This document shows, piece after piece, positions 10,375-19,992 of a DNA stretch of 64,000 nucleotides. The DNA comes from JAXMBN01 sp046349875 (GTDB lineage Bacteria; Planctomycetota; Planctomycetia; Pirellulales; Pirellulaceae): assembly GCA_046349875.1 (NCBI GenBank), contig JAXMBN010000003.1, positions 1 through 64,000 of the forward strand, read 5' to 3'. Each line of letters opens with the position of its first letter. Position 1 is the first letter of the stretch. The position numbers were made by a program, and so were the translations under genes. The notes under the pieces were generated by a model that did no database searches, had not been told where the DNA came from, and was given only the letters and a program-made list of their open reading frames with translations.

Positions 10375-12069
10375 CTATGGAGCGTCGCTTTTGTTCGAAG
10401 AACTCTCAGGAATCGAGAGAGAGGGCCAACCGAGGGCACGGCATAGTGCGAATTGCGAACTGTTGTAGTCGGCAACTACCTTGGCATATTCTCGCTGCGC
10501 GGTTGCCAATGCCTGCATTGATTGGAGGACTTCGAGAGGGAGTCCTTGCCGATTGCGAATGCGATCCCAATTGCGTTGATAAGAGTTTTGAGCGGCTGTT
10601 ACCGCGTCGGCTGCAACTTGCATCTGAAGTTTACGGGAGGTAACTTGCACGTGCGCTTCGATAACTTCCCGAGCGATTCGATCGAGTTGAGCAATTTCTT
10701 TTTGGCGAGCTTGTTGAACACGGGCTCGCGATTCTTTGCGAATGGCATTCTCACCAAAGCCGAGTTGACGCACTTCCCAATAGGCCATGGCATCCGCATC
10801 AAATCGGTCACTACCATTCACAAAGTTGCCTCCAACGCCTCCGGTGAGTCCTCCGTAGCTTCCGGCCAAGAGCACACTCGGCATAAGGGGCGCATGCCGT
10901 TCTCGATTGAGTCGTTCACAAGCTTCGCAAACATAGTGTCGGCATTCTGCAAGTTCAGGTCGCGAGCTCAACGCTTGCGCAACTAACATTTGACTGGTTT
11001 GAGATGCATCGATAAGGTCGATAGGATGAATCTGAACTTCCTGTGCTTCAAGCATCGCCGGACCGTCCCACCGAACAAGTTCAGCTAGTCTTGCCGCAGC
11101 GACTTGAACACTTTCTTGGGCTCGCAAGTCTTCTGCTTTACGGAGTGCGACCTCGGTCTTCGCGCGATCGTGGTCTGCTTCCAAGCCTTCGCCAGCTTTG
11201 GCAAACTCGTCTGTCGTTCTGGCTAATTCCTCAGCTTGCTGGAACGCCTCTTGAGTAATGGCGCGTGTTTGTTGCGCATGCAATAAGGCGATGTAAGCGA
11301 TCGCCGTTGCATAAAGCGCATCATTGGTTGCTGCTTCGGCACCGGCGCGGCGAGCCAGCCAAGTTTGTTGAGCGATGCGTGGTTGAAATACCGCGTCTGC
11401 CACATGAAACTGCGAGACGATTCCGGGGACGGCGGGAGATCCAGCTCCGACGGCACCTGCCCCTAACCCAGAATAGAGTGATCCACGGGACACTTCGACG
11501 ATGTTGCCTTCGATATCCTGAATGCGGCCTTCATGTTTGTTGTAATTGATCCCAGCTCGCAGGGAAGGAAGCTTCATCGCCTGCGCTCGATCGTATTGCG
11601 ATAGAGACTCATCGATTCTTGCCTTGGCGAACGCGATTTGGGGGCTTTGACCACTCGTCAACAATAATGCTGTTGTCAAATCAATCGATTGTGTTTCCGA
11701 CGATGGCGTTGGTGCGTCTTCCTCGATGGAGTTGCGAGGAGCGACCGAATGCAGAATGCCTTCGGAATGGGAATCAGCATCGTTTGTTGCCAAACGTTCC
11801 GAATCATGGGAATAGGAACTGAGCTGAAAGGTACCCGCGCTCGCTTGAGTTGGTTTCGTCGTAGGAAGAAGAGTATTTTGTTGTACGGTAACTTGAGGCG
11901 AACCAGAGACCTCGGAGGGAAGCGGAACCGAAAGGCTTGGGGTCTGCGAAGGTAAGGCAACAGCTTCCGACCGTCGATTCATCCATCGCGGCGTCGAACG
12001 ACAACCATGCAATAGGGGTACGACCTGAAGACCCAATAGGATCATGCACCATCGGTGGGAGCGTTTCAC
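10375..12069 (-). CDS. TolC-family outer membrane efflux lipoprotein
   Basis: Outer membrane channel component of an RND efflux system. The first residues form a lipoprotein signal (MKRSHRWCMILLG, lipobox LLHGC with Cys at about 23). A Ser/Pro/Thr-rich linker of about 110 residues follows, then an OEP/TolC repeat domain starting at the typical SIDLTTALLL. The long amphipathic helices, with coiled-coil stretches near 285-330 and 450-540, match the TolC barrel-tunnel fold. Last gene of a three-gene set (pump, adaptor, channel) on the same strand, separated from the adaptor by about 280 bases, so it may also have its own promoter. Substrate cannot be read from sequence. Confidence 0.88.
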   Translation of the reverse strand: MKRSHRWCMILLGLQVVPLLHGCRSTPRWMNRRSEAVALPSQTPSLSVPLPSEVSGSPQVTVQQNTLLPTTKPTQASAGTFQLSSYSHDSERLATNDADSHSEGILHSVAPRNSIEEDAPTPSSETQSIDLTTALLLTSGQSPQIAFAKARIDESLSQYDRAQAMKLPSLRAGINYNKHEGRIQDIEGNIVEVSRGSLYSGLGAGAVGAGSPAVPGIVSQFHVADAVFQPRIAQQTWLARRAGAEAATNDALYATAIAYIALLHAQQTRAITQEAFQQAEELARTTDEFAKAGEGLEADHDRAKTEVALRKAEDLRAQESVQVAAARLAELVRWDGPAMLEAQEVQIHPIDLIDASQTSQMLVAQALSSRPELAECRHYVCEACERLNRERHAPLMPSVLLAGSYGGLTGGVGGNFVNGSDRFDADAMAYWEVRQLGFGENAIRKESRARVQQARQKEIAQLDRIAREVIEAHVQVTSRKLQMQVAADAVTAAQNSYQRNWDRIRNRQGLPLEVLQSMQALATAQREYAKVVADYNSSQFALCRALGWPSLSIPESSSNKSDAP

Positions 12070-12074
12070 GAAAG

Positions 12075-12081
12075 CCTCCTT
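12075..12081 (-). promoter_or_regulatory. Strong Shine-Dalgarno that fixes a GTG start
   Basis: Reading on the minus strand, AAGGAGG is followed by five bases (CTTTC) and then GTG at 12069. This supports GTG as the start of the TolC-family lipoprotein, in register with its lipoprotein signal. Confidence 0.7.
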
Positions 12082-12351
12082 GCTTTCCTGTGCTCAGGAT
12101 GGCATCAAAGAATCGGCGCTATCGTTTCCGTAACCGGATGAATAGTCGTCGTTCCGAGTGCTCGTTTCCGCGATCTACTGTTTGGGCATGTGTGATACCC
12201 ATGGATTTTAGAGGCGAAGACATCCTGTACTTCGGTCCTCTATCTCATCCATCGGTTGAAACCAATGCAATTCCTCGAAAGGAATCTCACTGACGAGCGA
12301 ACGCTAGAAAACAGATCTCATCCAATCGGTGCAAACCGAACATTCCGAGAG

Positions 12352-13737
12352 CTAGCGTTGTTCATTGACGGCAACTGATTGCCCCGCTTTGAAGGCGCTG
12401 CCATTGCTAGCAACTACCGAATCGGATTCCTGCACCCCGGCCAGGACCTCGATTTCGCTGGTGCTACGAATGCCCACTTGAAGATTACGACGTTCGAGTG
12501 TGCCCTGCTCATTGCGAACGAGGCAGTAGTGCTGTCCATCTTGTTGAAGGATGGCTGTCTTAGGCAGAGCAAGGGTGTCTTGGCGTTCTGCAACGGTTAG
12601 TTCCAATTGAGCGTACATTCCGGGACGCAATTTTCCGTCAGCATTGGGAATGTCAATCTCGCATCGCAGCGTTCGATTGGATGATTGCAATGCCCAACTC
12701 GTTCGCGCGACCTTCCCTTGAAACGCCTGATTACCAAGGGCTGGGATTCGAACGGAGGCTTGACTGCCGATGCTGACCAAGGCGGCATCGACTTCGGGGA
12801 CTTCCACAGCAAGTCTTAACGTATCGGCCTGAACGATGACAAAAAGAGGTGTATCGGAAGCGGAACGAGCCGCCTGAATCAACTCACCCAAATCGACATG
12901 GCGTTCGGTCAAAGTGCCATCATAAGGTGCACGAATCTCGAGATACCGATGCATGCTTTGCGTTCGTTCCCAATCGGCTTGCGCCACGTTCCGTTTAGAG
13001 ATGATGGCGTCCAAATCGGCCTGAGCTTTCACGACGGCAATCTGTGCTTCTTGTTGATGCGACTGCGACAATCGTAGCTCGGCTTCCGCTTCCAGCTTGG
13101 ATGCTTCGGCCGACTTAGCTTCTGAGCGGGTCTCATCCACGATTTTGGAGGAAACGGTTTGCGATGCTACAAGGCTTTCCATCCGCACCAGTTCCGACTG
13201 GAACTTGTCGAGGCTTGCAGCGCGTTGGACCAAGTGAGCCTTCGCTTGATCGATCGTTGCTTGCGTGGATTGGTAGGCTACTTTCGCAACTTCGACGGCC
13301 GCTTTAGCTTGAGCGATTTCGGCTTCCACTTGTTGGACCGAGGCCTGCTTTTGTTTGAGTTCTTCATCGAGTTCGGGAGCCGAGAGGCGAACGAGTAGCT
13401 GTCCTGGTTCAGTCACGTTCCCTTCCGCATCGTAGCGTGGACCTTGTACACGATCGCCGATATCGACCAGCAACTTGGCAACATACCCTGAAACCTTCGC
13501 ATGAATCGGCGTTGTATTGAACGCATCGATTCGACCTGGTTGCTCCGTTTTCTGGGTCAAGGTCTTGCGTACTGGTTTTACGATGGCGACTTTGGGAAGT
13601 TCCGAAGTGGCGCTGTTTGAGGATGCGTTGTTCTGATATTCGGTTTTCGACACGCGTATGTTGGGAGCGCATCCCAACGCTTGCGATGCGATGGCCAGTC
13701 CAAAACCGACACGCCAGAAATGTGGCAACTTTTTCAT
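12352..13737 (-). CDS. RND efflux periplasmic adaptor (membrane fusion protein)
   Basis: Links the inner membrane pump to the outer membrane channel. ATG at 13737 is chosen: MKKLPHFWRV and a hydrophobic run lead to the lipobox ALGC (Cys near residue 23), whereas the longer frame from 13785 only adds pump-gene sequence. Order of domains: a barrel-sandwich half with RIDAFNTTPIHAKVSGYV, a long alpha-helical hairpin coiled coil (about 100-250), the second half with IRAPYDGTLTERHVDLGELI, then the beta-barrel and membrane-proximal domains. It starts one base after the pump stop codon, so the two genes are translationally coupled. 461 residues, normal for the HlyD/AcrA family. Confidence 0.9.
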   Translation of the reverse strand: MKKLPHFWRVGFGLAIASQALGCAPNIRVSKTEYQNNASSNSATSELPKVAIVKPVRKTLTQKTEQPGRIDAFNTTPIHAKVSGYVAKLLVDIGDRVQGPRYDAEGNVTEPGQLLVRLSAPELDEELKQKQASVQQVEAEIAQAKAAVEVAKVAYQSTQATIDQAKAHLVQRAASLDKFQSELVRMESLVASQTVSSKIVDETRSEAKSAEASKLEAEAELRLSQSHQQEAQIAVVKAQADLDAIISKRNVAQADWERTQSMHRYLEIRAPYDGTLTERHVDLGELIQAARSASDTPLFVIVQADTLRLAVEVPEVDAALVSIGSQASVRIPALGNQAFQGKVARTSWALQSSNRTLRCEIDIPNADGKLRPGMYAQLELTVAERQDTLALPKTAILQQDGQHYCLVRNEQGTLERRNLQVGIRSTSEIEVLAGVQESDSVVASNGSAFKAGQSVAVNEQR

Positions 13738-13738
13738 A

Positions 13739-16700
13739 TTAAGAAAGCGCTCCCAATTGTGTCTTGTCATTGGAATGGGGTTCATCTAACGGATGCAGTG
13801 AATGGTGAGTTGATTTTTTGGTGGCGATGAGGAAAGCGTAAAGGGACGGTAGAACGAACAACGTCGTCAACGTTCCCCCGATCAGCGAACCAAGCACGGC
13901 TCGACCCAGTGGTGCTGTCGATTGTCCACTTTCTCCAAGTCCGAACGCCATCGGAAGCATACCCATCATCATGGCCAAAGATGTCATGAGAATGGGCCTC
14001 AAGCGATCGACAATGCCCTGCTCTGCCGATTCCAAAGCTGTCTTGCCTTGGCTTCTCTGTGTTTCGCAAAACGTAATCACAAGAATCGCATTGGCCATGG
14101 CAACCCTAGCCCCATGATCATTCCAATGAACGATTGAATATTGAGCGTCGTGCTTGTTGCAATCAGCATGAGGACCGCACCGCTGACCACTCCAGGAACG
14201 GTCGCTACGGCCGCCAGTGCCAACCGAAACGATTGGAAGTTTGCGGAGAGCATCAAGAAGATGGAGATCAAGGCCAATAACAAGCCAATGCCTAAGCCGC
14301 TGAGCATCTGCCGAAAAGGAGGAATCTGCCCACGCAGTTCATACGAGATGCGGCCGGGCTTGGCACCGGTTTTTTCCAATTCTGCCTTGGCTTGATCATC
14401 TAGCGATTTGACCTCTGCCATGGCTCGATCAACATCGGAAGCAACCTTCCCTAAGTCTTGCGATGCGAGGTTGGCTGTCATGGAAAGCTCACGTTTCATA
14501 TTGTAGCGATCAAATTCACCTGGCATCGACGAGGGAACGATTTGAGCAACGTCACGGAGAAGCAAGGATCTTCCATCTTGATTCAGGACAGGAACCGTTC
14601 CCAAATCATCGATCGAATCCATTGATGGTTGTGGAATTTCGACTTGGACTTGATAGCCGATCCCGGTTTTGGGATCGGGCCAATAATTAGGAACGACGAA
14701 ACGGCTCGAGGATGTCGCTGCCAATACAGACCGACTGATTTGCGACATGTTGGCACCAGAGAGGCCTGCCTTTTCGCGATCGATGCGAACATCGACAGTC
14801 GGGTAATCGAGCGACTGGACTGTCTGGACATCGCGAAGCGTTGCCAGTGTGGCGAGTTTCGAGTGCGCCTTCTGAACGAACTCTTTGTTCTCTGCAATCG
14901 AACCACCGCGAATGGCAACCTCTATCGGTGTCGAGGATCCGAAGCTCATCACCTCACTAACGATATCGGAAGGTTCAAAGGAGAATCGCACATTCGGGAA
15001 TTGTGTTGCAAACTGTAGGCGAAGCGTTTCCTTTAAGGCAGCAACATCCGTTTTCGAGTCGTCATGAAAAGCGATGCGAAGGATGGCTTCTTCGGGGCCT
15101 CGGGAGAACTGATAAACCGAATTCACCGGAAAGGATGCAGGGACGGTTCCAACGTAGCCCAGCGATAGCCGGATCTTATCTTCGCCAACGGCTTTCTTGA
15201 CCGCATCGAGTACGTCTTGAGCCATTTTCTCGGTCGTATCAATATGCGTTCCATCGGGAGCGCGAGCTCGTAGGCGAAACTCGGAGGCATTTTGCGTTGG
15301 GAAGATCTCGGTGGGAAGTCGTGGCAACCACATGACGAGAATCCAAAGGCTAACAAGCAAGTACGTGGGGACGAGCACCCAGCGACTATAAAGACTCCAA
15401 CGTGTCCATGGTTGGAACAAGGATGCGAGCCACGACCTTTGAGGATGCGAGTGAGGCTTCAACCACCAGATGCAAAGGATAGGAACGAGAGTGCTCGACA
15501 GAATGTAGGATCCGATCATCGCGAATCCGACAGCCATCGCTAAGGGTGCAAAAAGTTCGCGGGGGGCACCGGTCATGAAAAAGGTTGGAATGAACACCGC
15601 AAGGATGCATAACATGGCCAACAGACGCGGGACCGCCGTGATTTGATTCCCATGCCAAACCGCCATCGCCACGCTGGATTCACGAGCCAACCGAGAATGG
15701 ATGTTCTCAATCTCAACCGTTGCCTCATCGACCAAAATTCCCACCGACAAGGCCAAACCGCCGAGCGTCATGAGGTTGATGGTTTGACCGGAAAGCCACA
15801 AGCACGTAACACTAAACAAGATGGCCAATGGAATATTGAGAACGACAACGATGGCGCTCCGCCAATCTCGCAAGAATAACAAAACCATGAGACCGGTGAG
15901 AAATGCTCCGAGACATCCTTCCATCGTCAGGCTTGTAATGGCTCGCGTCACATTGGGAGACTGATCGAATTCAAAAGAGACACGTATATCATCCGGCAAT
16001 TCCTTTTGCATTTTAGGAAGCGCTTGTTTGATTTCATCGATCACATTCATGGTCGATGCGTCGGCTCGTTTGGTGGCCAAGATGTAAACGGCGCGACGGC
16101 CATTGACCAACGCATAACCTGTCGTGAGATCCGCAGCGTCTTCGATAGTGCCGAGATCTCGAAGGTATACGGTTTGTTCTCCCGTTTTGATCGGAATTTG
16201 GCCCAATTCGCGAATGTCACGAACCATGGCGTTGGTGGGTACCGCAGGATAGCGTTCACCAATCTTGAGATTGCCAGACGGACTAATCGTATTGCCAAGC
16301 GATAAAGCTTGGACGACTTCGTCAGGAGATATCTGAAACGATCGAAGGCGATCCGGATTCGCTCGAATGACGATGCTCCTGGCTGAACCGCCAAAAGGTG
16401 GCGGTGCCGAGACACCTGGCAAGGACGAAAACATCGGGCGAACTTTGAAGAGCGCTTGATCCTGAATTTCGGCGATCGTTTTCGTTCCGCTCGATAGAAC
16501 CAAGTATCCAACCGGAACGCTGCCTGTATCAAAACGCATGACGAACGGAGGAACCGTTCCAGGAGGCATCATGGCTCGCGACCGATTCACATAGTTGATG
16601 GTCTCAGCCATCGCTTGAGCCATGTTCGTTCCGGGATGAAAGACCAGCTTCATCAAAGCGGTCCCTTGAACATTGCGGCTCTCTACGTGATGAATACCAT

Positions 16701-16978
16701 TGATGTACAGAAAGTGATACTCATAATAATTTGTAAGCAGCCCTTCCATCTGTGCAGGGTCCATGCCACCATAGGGTTGGCAGACATAGATGACCGGCAA
16801 GTTGAGCGACGGGAAGATGTCGATCGCCATCCTTTTGAGAGGCAGGTCAATGCCTCGAGACTTGAGCCAATCATCCCACTGTTTTGGGCGAAGGATACTA
16901 AAGTCCAACAAGCACCAATGCCAAAGTCATGACAAGAATGGTGCGAGGGCGGCGAAGAGCGAAATGGATGGGATTCAC
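13739..16978 (-). CDS. RND efflux pump (AcrB/MexF-like), interrupted by two frameshifts
   Basis: Inner membrane proton-driven exporter. The main open part (16911-14077) has the porter domain, LVDEATVEIENIHS in TM4 and the second periplasmic loop. Its last residues (FIGMIMGLG) run out of frame; the true C-terminus MANAILVITF through TM12 continues in another frame from 14098 to 13739. One G missing from the GGG run (plus-strand CCC at 14104-14106) explains it. At the N-terminus the expected VNPIHFALRRP plus TM1 reads from GTG 16978 for 26 codons and hits TAG at 16898-16900; removing one base of the AAA run at 16900-16902 restores the frame. A stretch of about 20 residues between TM1 and MAIDIFPSL is longer than in most homologues. 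First gene of the efflux operon. Confidence 0.85.
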
Positions 16979-17132
16979 GGATAAAATGAGATGGCTAGAG
17001 GCCGACGAAACATTTCTGAAAAGTCTAAGTATACCACACAGTCCCATCTATGCGTACGAGAAAGACTCGGCCAAGGTCCCCTTTCAGACTGATTGACTGC
17101 GTTTTTGAAAGACAATTGAGGATCCAAATGCG

Positions 17133-17516
17133 ATGAGAGAGCAGGATGTTTATGCGGTGGTTGGCCAGGAGGGATTTGAGCGACTCGTTCAGGCCTTTTA
17201 TCGCCGTGTGCCCCAAGATTCGATCCTAGGCCCCATGTATCCCGAGGATGATTGGAAAGGTGCAGAAGACCGGCTTCGTGATTTTCTCATCTATCGGTTT
17301 GGCGGTCCCCAGAAATACATTGCAGAGCGAGGTCATCCACGTCTTCGGATGCGCCATGCACCTTTTCCCATCGATCAATCAGCCCGCGACCGTTGGATCC
17401 AATTGATGGAAATGGCATTTGAAGAGTCGAACTGGGATCCGCAAGCCGCATCGATCGTCAAGCAGTTTTTTGCCCACATGGCAACGTTTCTGATCAACGC
17501 CGAAGAATCGCATTAA
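17133..17516 (+). CDS. Truncated hemoglobin, group II (TrHbO-like)
   Basis: Small heme protein of 127 residues that binds oxygen or other diatomic ligands. The order is typical of group II: Tyr B10 (Y23 in AFYRRV), RFGGPQ-Y in the E region, then the proximal His in RMRHAPFPI (H75) and Trp G8 (W88 in RDRWIQ). Length fits the 2-on-2 globins. ATG at 17133 is preceded by GAGG about a dozen bases upstream. It stands alone; its stop overlaps the end of the convergent LRAT-like gene by four bases. Likely roles are oxygen chemistry or NO/peroxide protection, but nothing nearby specifies which. Confidence 0.93.
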   Translation: MREQDVYAVVGQEGFERLVQAFYRRVPQDSILGPMYPEDDWKGAEDRLRDFLIYRFGGPQKYIAERGHPRLRMRHAPFPIDQSARDRWIQLMEMAFEESNWDPQAASIVKQFFAHMATFLINAEESH

Positions 17517-18313
17517 GAGGGGTTCGCTGGCGATTGAGGCTCGCTTGAAAACCAATCACCAATTGCATTCGACGTGCAATCGACGAGATGCTGAGCTAAT
17601 CGACTACTCGCTAAATGAAGACCAATCATCGCTGTGCTACCTGCGGGACCACCGGCCGCAAAGCCTACGATGCCAGCCGTCAAACACCCCGCAGCCGTCC
17701 CAATGTGTTGCGATTGCTCGCGCGTCGCCCCGAAATACCGAGCTCCACAGTTTGCTCCCCAATCCATGGCATCACATGCCAAGGCAGATGGAATGAGTTT
17801 CGACTTTGGCCAGGCGATGGACTTGGTCCACAAGGGAACGGCTCGAATGGCCTGTTGAGCGGTATGGCGTGATGCGAGAACTCGGATGGCTTTCACTCCG
17901 CATTGAACAACGAATCGAGTCGTCGTCGTTCCACGCTCGACCTGGAAACTACATGCGGCATCGCTTTTGCACCATCGAGCAAAATGTTCGCAGTTTTGTT
18001 CGGTCAAGTGGTAATATTTCTGGCCCAGCTTTGATTGAGCTCGTTCCAATGTTTCCTCGACCGACAATGGATTCTTGACGGACTCCACGCGGATGTTCTT
18101 TTTTCCCGCGAACTCTTGCAGCGAGACGGATCGAACCTCCATCGATTGAAGGTCGGGTTGCTTTGATGACTGCGTGGAAGAGTCGGCTGCCAAATGAATG
18201 ACATTGCCATCACCTAGGTCGATTCCATAGTGGCGATAACGTACCAAACCCAATCGACAGGGAACGTAAAGAAGGTCGCCTTTGGCCATGTTTTGCTGAT
18301 CGATCCTATCCAA
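17513..18313 (-). CDS. LRAT/NlpC-P60-superfamily protein with glycine-rich C-terminus
   Basis: Predicted papain-like thiol acyltransferase or hydrolase. The N-terminal 120 residues carry the circularly permuted LRAT pattern: H28 in RYRHYGIDL, H40 in NVIHL, and the nucleophile in EQNCEHFARWC (C108). LRAT relatives act on lipid or acyl-thioester substrates. The second half (about 200-260) has hydrophobic small-residue segments such as GCLTAGIVGFAAGGPAG, resembling a glycine-zipper membrane insertion. No signal peptide. MAKGDLLYV at codon 9 is an alternative start. It is convergent with the globin gene. The fold is fairly sure, the substrate unknown. Confidence 0.72.
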   Translation of the reverse strand: MDRIDQQNMAKGDLLYVPCRLGLVRYRHYGIDLGDGNVIHLAADSSTQSSKQPDLQSMEVRSVSLQEFAGKKNIRVESVKNPLSVEETLERAQSKLGQKYYHLTEQNCEHFARWCKSDAACSFQVERGTTTTRFVVQCGVKAIRVLASRHTAQQAIRAVPLWTKSIAWPKSKLIPSALACDAMDWGANCGARYFGATREQSQHIGTAAGCLTAGIVGFAAGGPAGSTAMIGLHLASSRLAQHLVDCTSNAIGDWFSSEPQSPANPS

Positions 18314-18420
18314 ATCGCCATTGCTTCGGGGTGCTTTGGCTCAAATACGAAAGGTGTGCTTTCATCATAGGCTCGAACCGTTGCCGGAAAAGGCGCAAAA
18401 TTTGTGCTTGCAACGTTGTT

Positions 18421-18616
18421 TGGTGTCCCAACCGTGGGAATGGTAGCGCGGTTGTCCCAACCGTGGGCGTTAATTCACGTTCCAGCATGTCCGCTGGCAC
18501 TTCGCGATTGAGGACAATCGCACTACGAGAACCGTAGCGCGGTTGTCCCAACCGTAGAAATGGTAGCTCGGTTGTCCCAACCGTGGGCACTAATTCACGT
18601 TCCAGTACGTCCGCTG
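18421..18616. repeat. Tandem pair of 76-base repeats with a CGGTTG-TCC-CAACCG palindrome
   Basis: Two near-identical units of about 76 bases lie at 18421-18496 and 18541-18616, exactly 120 bases apart. Each contains two copies of a small palindrome, GGTTGTCCCAACC (stem CGGTTG / CAACCG, loop TCC), preceded by GGTAGC, and ends with AATTCACGTTCCAG. The unit lies in the roughly 470-base gap between the LRAT-like gene and the NifS-like gene, where I see no coding potential. The same stem with an AGA loop recurs near 47705-47830, so this is a dispersed family rather than a one-off. Confidence 0.85.
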
Positions 18617-18787
18617 CCCGCCGCAATGGAAGACAAGCGTTCGATGTTTCGTCAACGGTCAGAACAATCGATACGACCGTCGCAAAAATCGTACAATCTG
18701 AGCTGCACGGCGAGCCGATTCAGTTCGGCATGGAATTCCGAACGTCTGCAATTGTAATGGAAAGAGCTGTTAATCAAGGAATTCCTG

Positions 18788-19942
18788 ATGCGGACAATTT
18801 ATCTCGATCACTCGACCACTACGCCCTTAGCAGGGAGTGTCCGCGAGGGCATGTTGCCATTTTTGGGCGAGCACTTTGCGGATCCTTCGTCGCATCATTG
18901 GATGGGGCGAGTTTCCTTTGAGGCCATGGAAGATGCACGCAATGCTGTGGCAACATTGCTGCATTGCCATCCCAGTGAAATCTATTTTACATCCAGCGGC
19001 ACCGAGAGTATCAATCTCGCCTTGCTTGGGGCAGCACAAGAGATCGAAAACGGACTCGGCCCTGGGGCTGAACCGCACATGATCATTTCCGCCATCGAGC
19101 ACCTGGCCGTTTCACGCTGTGCGGAATCATTGCAAAAGCGAGGCTGGAAAGTGACTCGGATCGGCTGCAACGATCAAGGTGTTGTCAAGCTCGATCATCT
19201 GGAAAGCTCGTTGCGCGAGAGTACAAAGCTCATCAGCATCATGCATGTGAATCATGAGATTGGGACGGTGCAGCCCATTCGTCATTTGCGAGAACTCTGT
19301 GATCAACGCGAGATCGTTTTGCATACCGATGCTTGCCAGTCGGTCGGAAAGCTCCGATGCGATTTAGAACTATTGCAAGTCGATATGCTCTCACTCAGTT
19401 CGCACAAAATGTACGGCCCCAAAGGAGTTGGTGCATTGTATGTTCGCAATGGCATCGCCATTCAACCTATCATTCACGGCGAGTATCAGGAGAGTGGATT
19501 GCGACCGGGAATGGAGAATGTTGCAGGCATCGCTGGGTTAGGTCAAGCAGCTAGGCTCGCGCAGGATGGTCAAGTCGATATTCTTGATCGATTACAAACT
19601 TTGGCCGATCGATTTCTGAACCGACTCGAACAAGTGTTGCCGAGCCAAGTGCATCTGCACGGTCGGCGTGCCGAGCGATTACCATCGATACTCAGTTTGG
19701 AGTTCATGGGGAAATCGGCGCGGGGCATTGTGGCGAAATGTCCCGAGCTTTGCTTAGGGCCAGTTGGACATGAAGGTCGTTCCGATAGTTATCTCGGAAT
19801 GGCCACGACATTGGCCGCAATGGGAGTCACTCCCGCTTCTGCCGATTCGACTATCCGTATTAGCCTGGGATGGACGACCACCGATGAAGAGGTCGATCGC
19901 GCTGCTGAAATACTGGCGCACGCTTACGAATCAGCATCGTAG
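18788..19942 (+). CDS. NifS/IscS-like class V aminotransferase lacking the catalytic cysteine
   Basis: PLP-dependent enzyme of 384 residues with the cysteine desulfurase fold: N-terminal IYLDHSTTTPL, TSSGTESINLAL (phosphate loop), IEHLAVSR (H104), HTDACQSVGK (D181) and the PLP-lysine in SSHKMYGPKG (K207). In true desulfurases a loop with G-S-A-C carries the persulfide-forming Cys. Here the matching position reads GPVGHEG (324-330), so the Cys is Gly, although C318 and C322 lie just before. It may be a desulfurase paralogue with another activity, or it may use a neighbouring Cys. Start ATG 18788 has AAGGAA nine bases upstream. No ISC or SUF partners are in the window. Confidence 0.82.
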   Translation: MRTIYLDHSTTTPLAGSVREGMLPFLGEHFADPSSHHWMGRVSFEAMEDARNAVATLLHCHPSEIYFTSSGTESINLALLGAAQEIENGLGPGAEPHMIISAIEHLAVSRCAESLQKRGWKVTRIGCNDQGVVKLDHLESSLRESTKLISIMHVNHEIGTVQPIRHLRELCDQREIVLHTDACQSVGKLRCDLELLQVDMLSLSSHKMYGPKGVGALYVRNGIAIQPIIHGEYQESGLRPGMENVAGIAGLGQAARLAQDGQVDILDRLQTLADRFLNRLEQVLPSQVHLHGRRAERLPSILSLEFMGKSARGIVAKCPELCLGPVGHEGRSDSYLGMATTLAAMGVTPASADSTIRISLGWTTTDEEVDRAAEILAHAYESAS

Positions 19943-19992
19943 CGCTACGAATGCCAAGTATGTGCCAGGTAATCAAAACGAAAAGAAGTGTT

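Noticed and set aside
16800..16978. Whether the RND pump could start at the first ATG/TTG near 16911
   Set aside because: That start lacks TM1; the upstream VNPIHFALRRP segment is clear RND N-terminus, so a frameshift is preferred.
18306..18626. 106-residue open frame on the minus strand across the repeats
   Set aside because: Produced by the tandem repeats themselves; the protein shows only the repeat translated twice.
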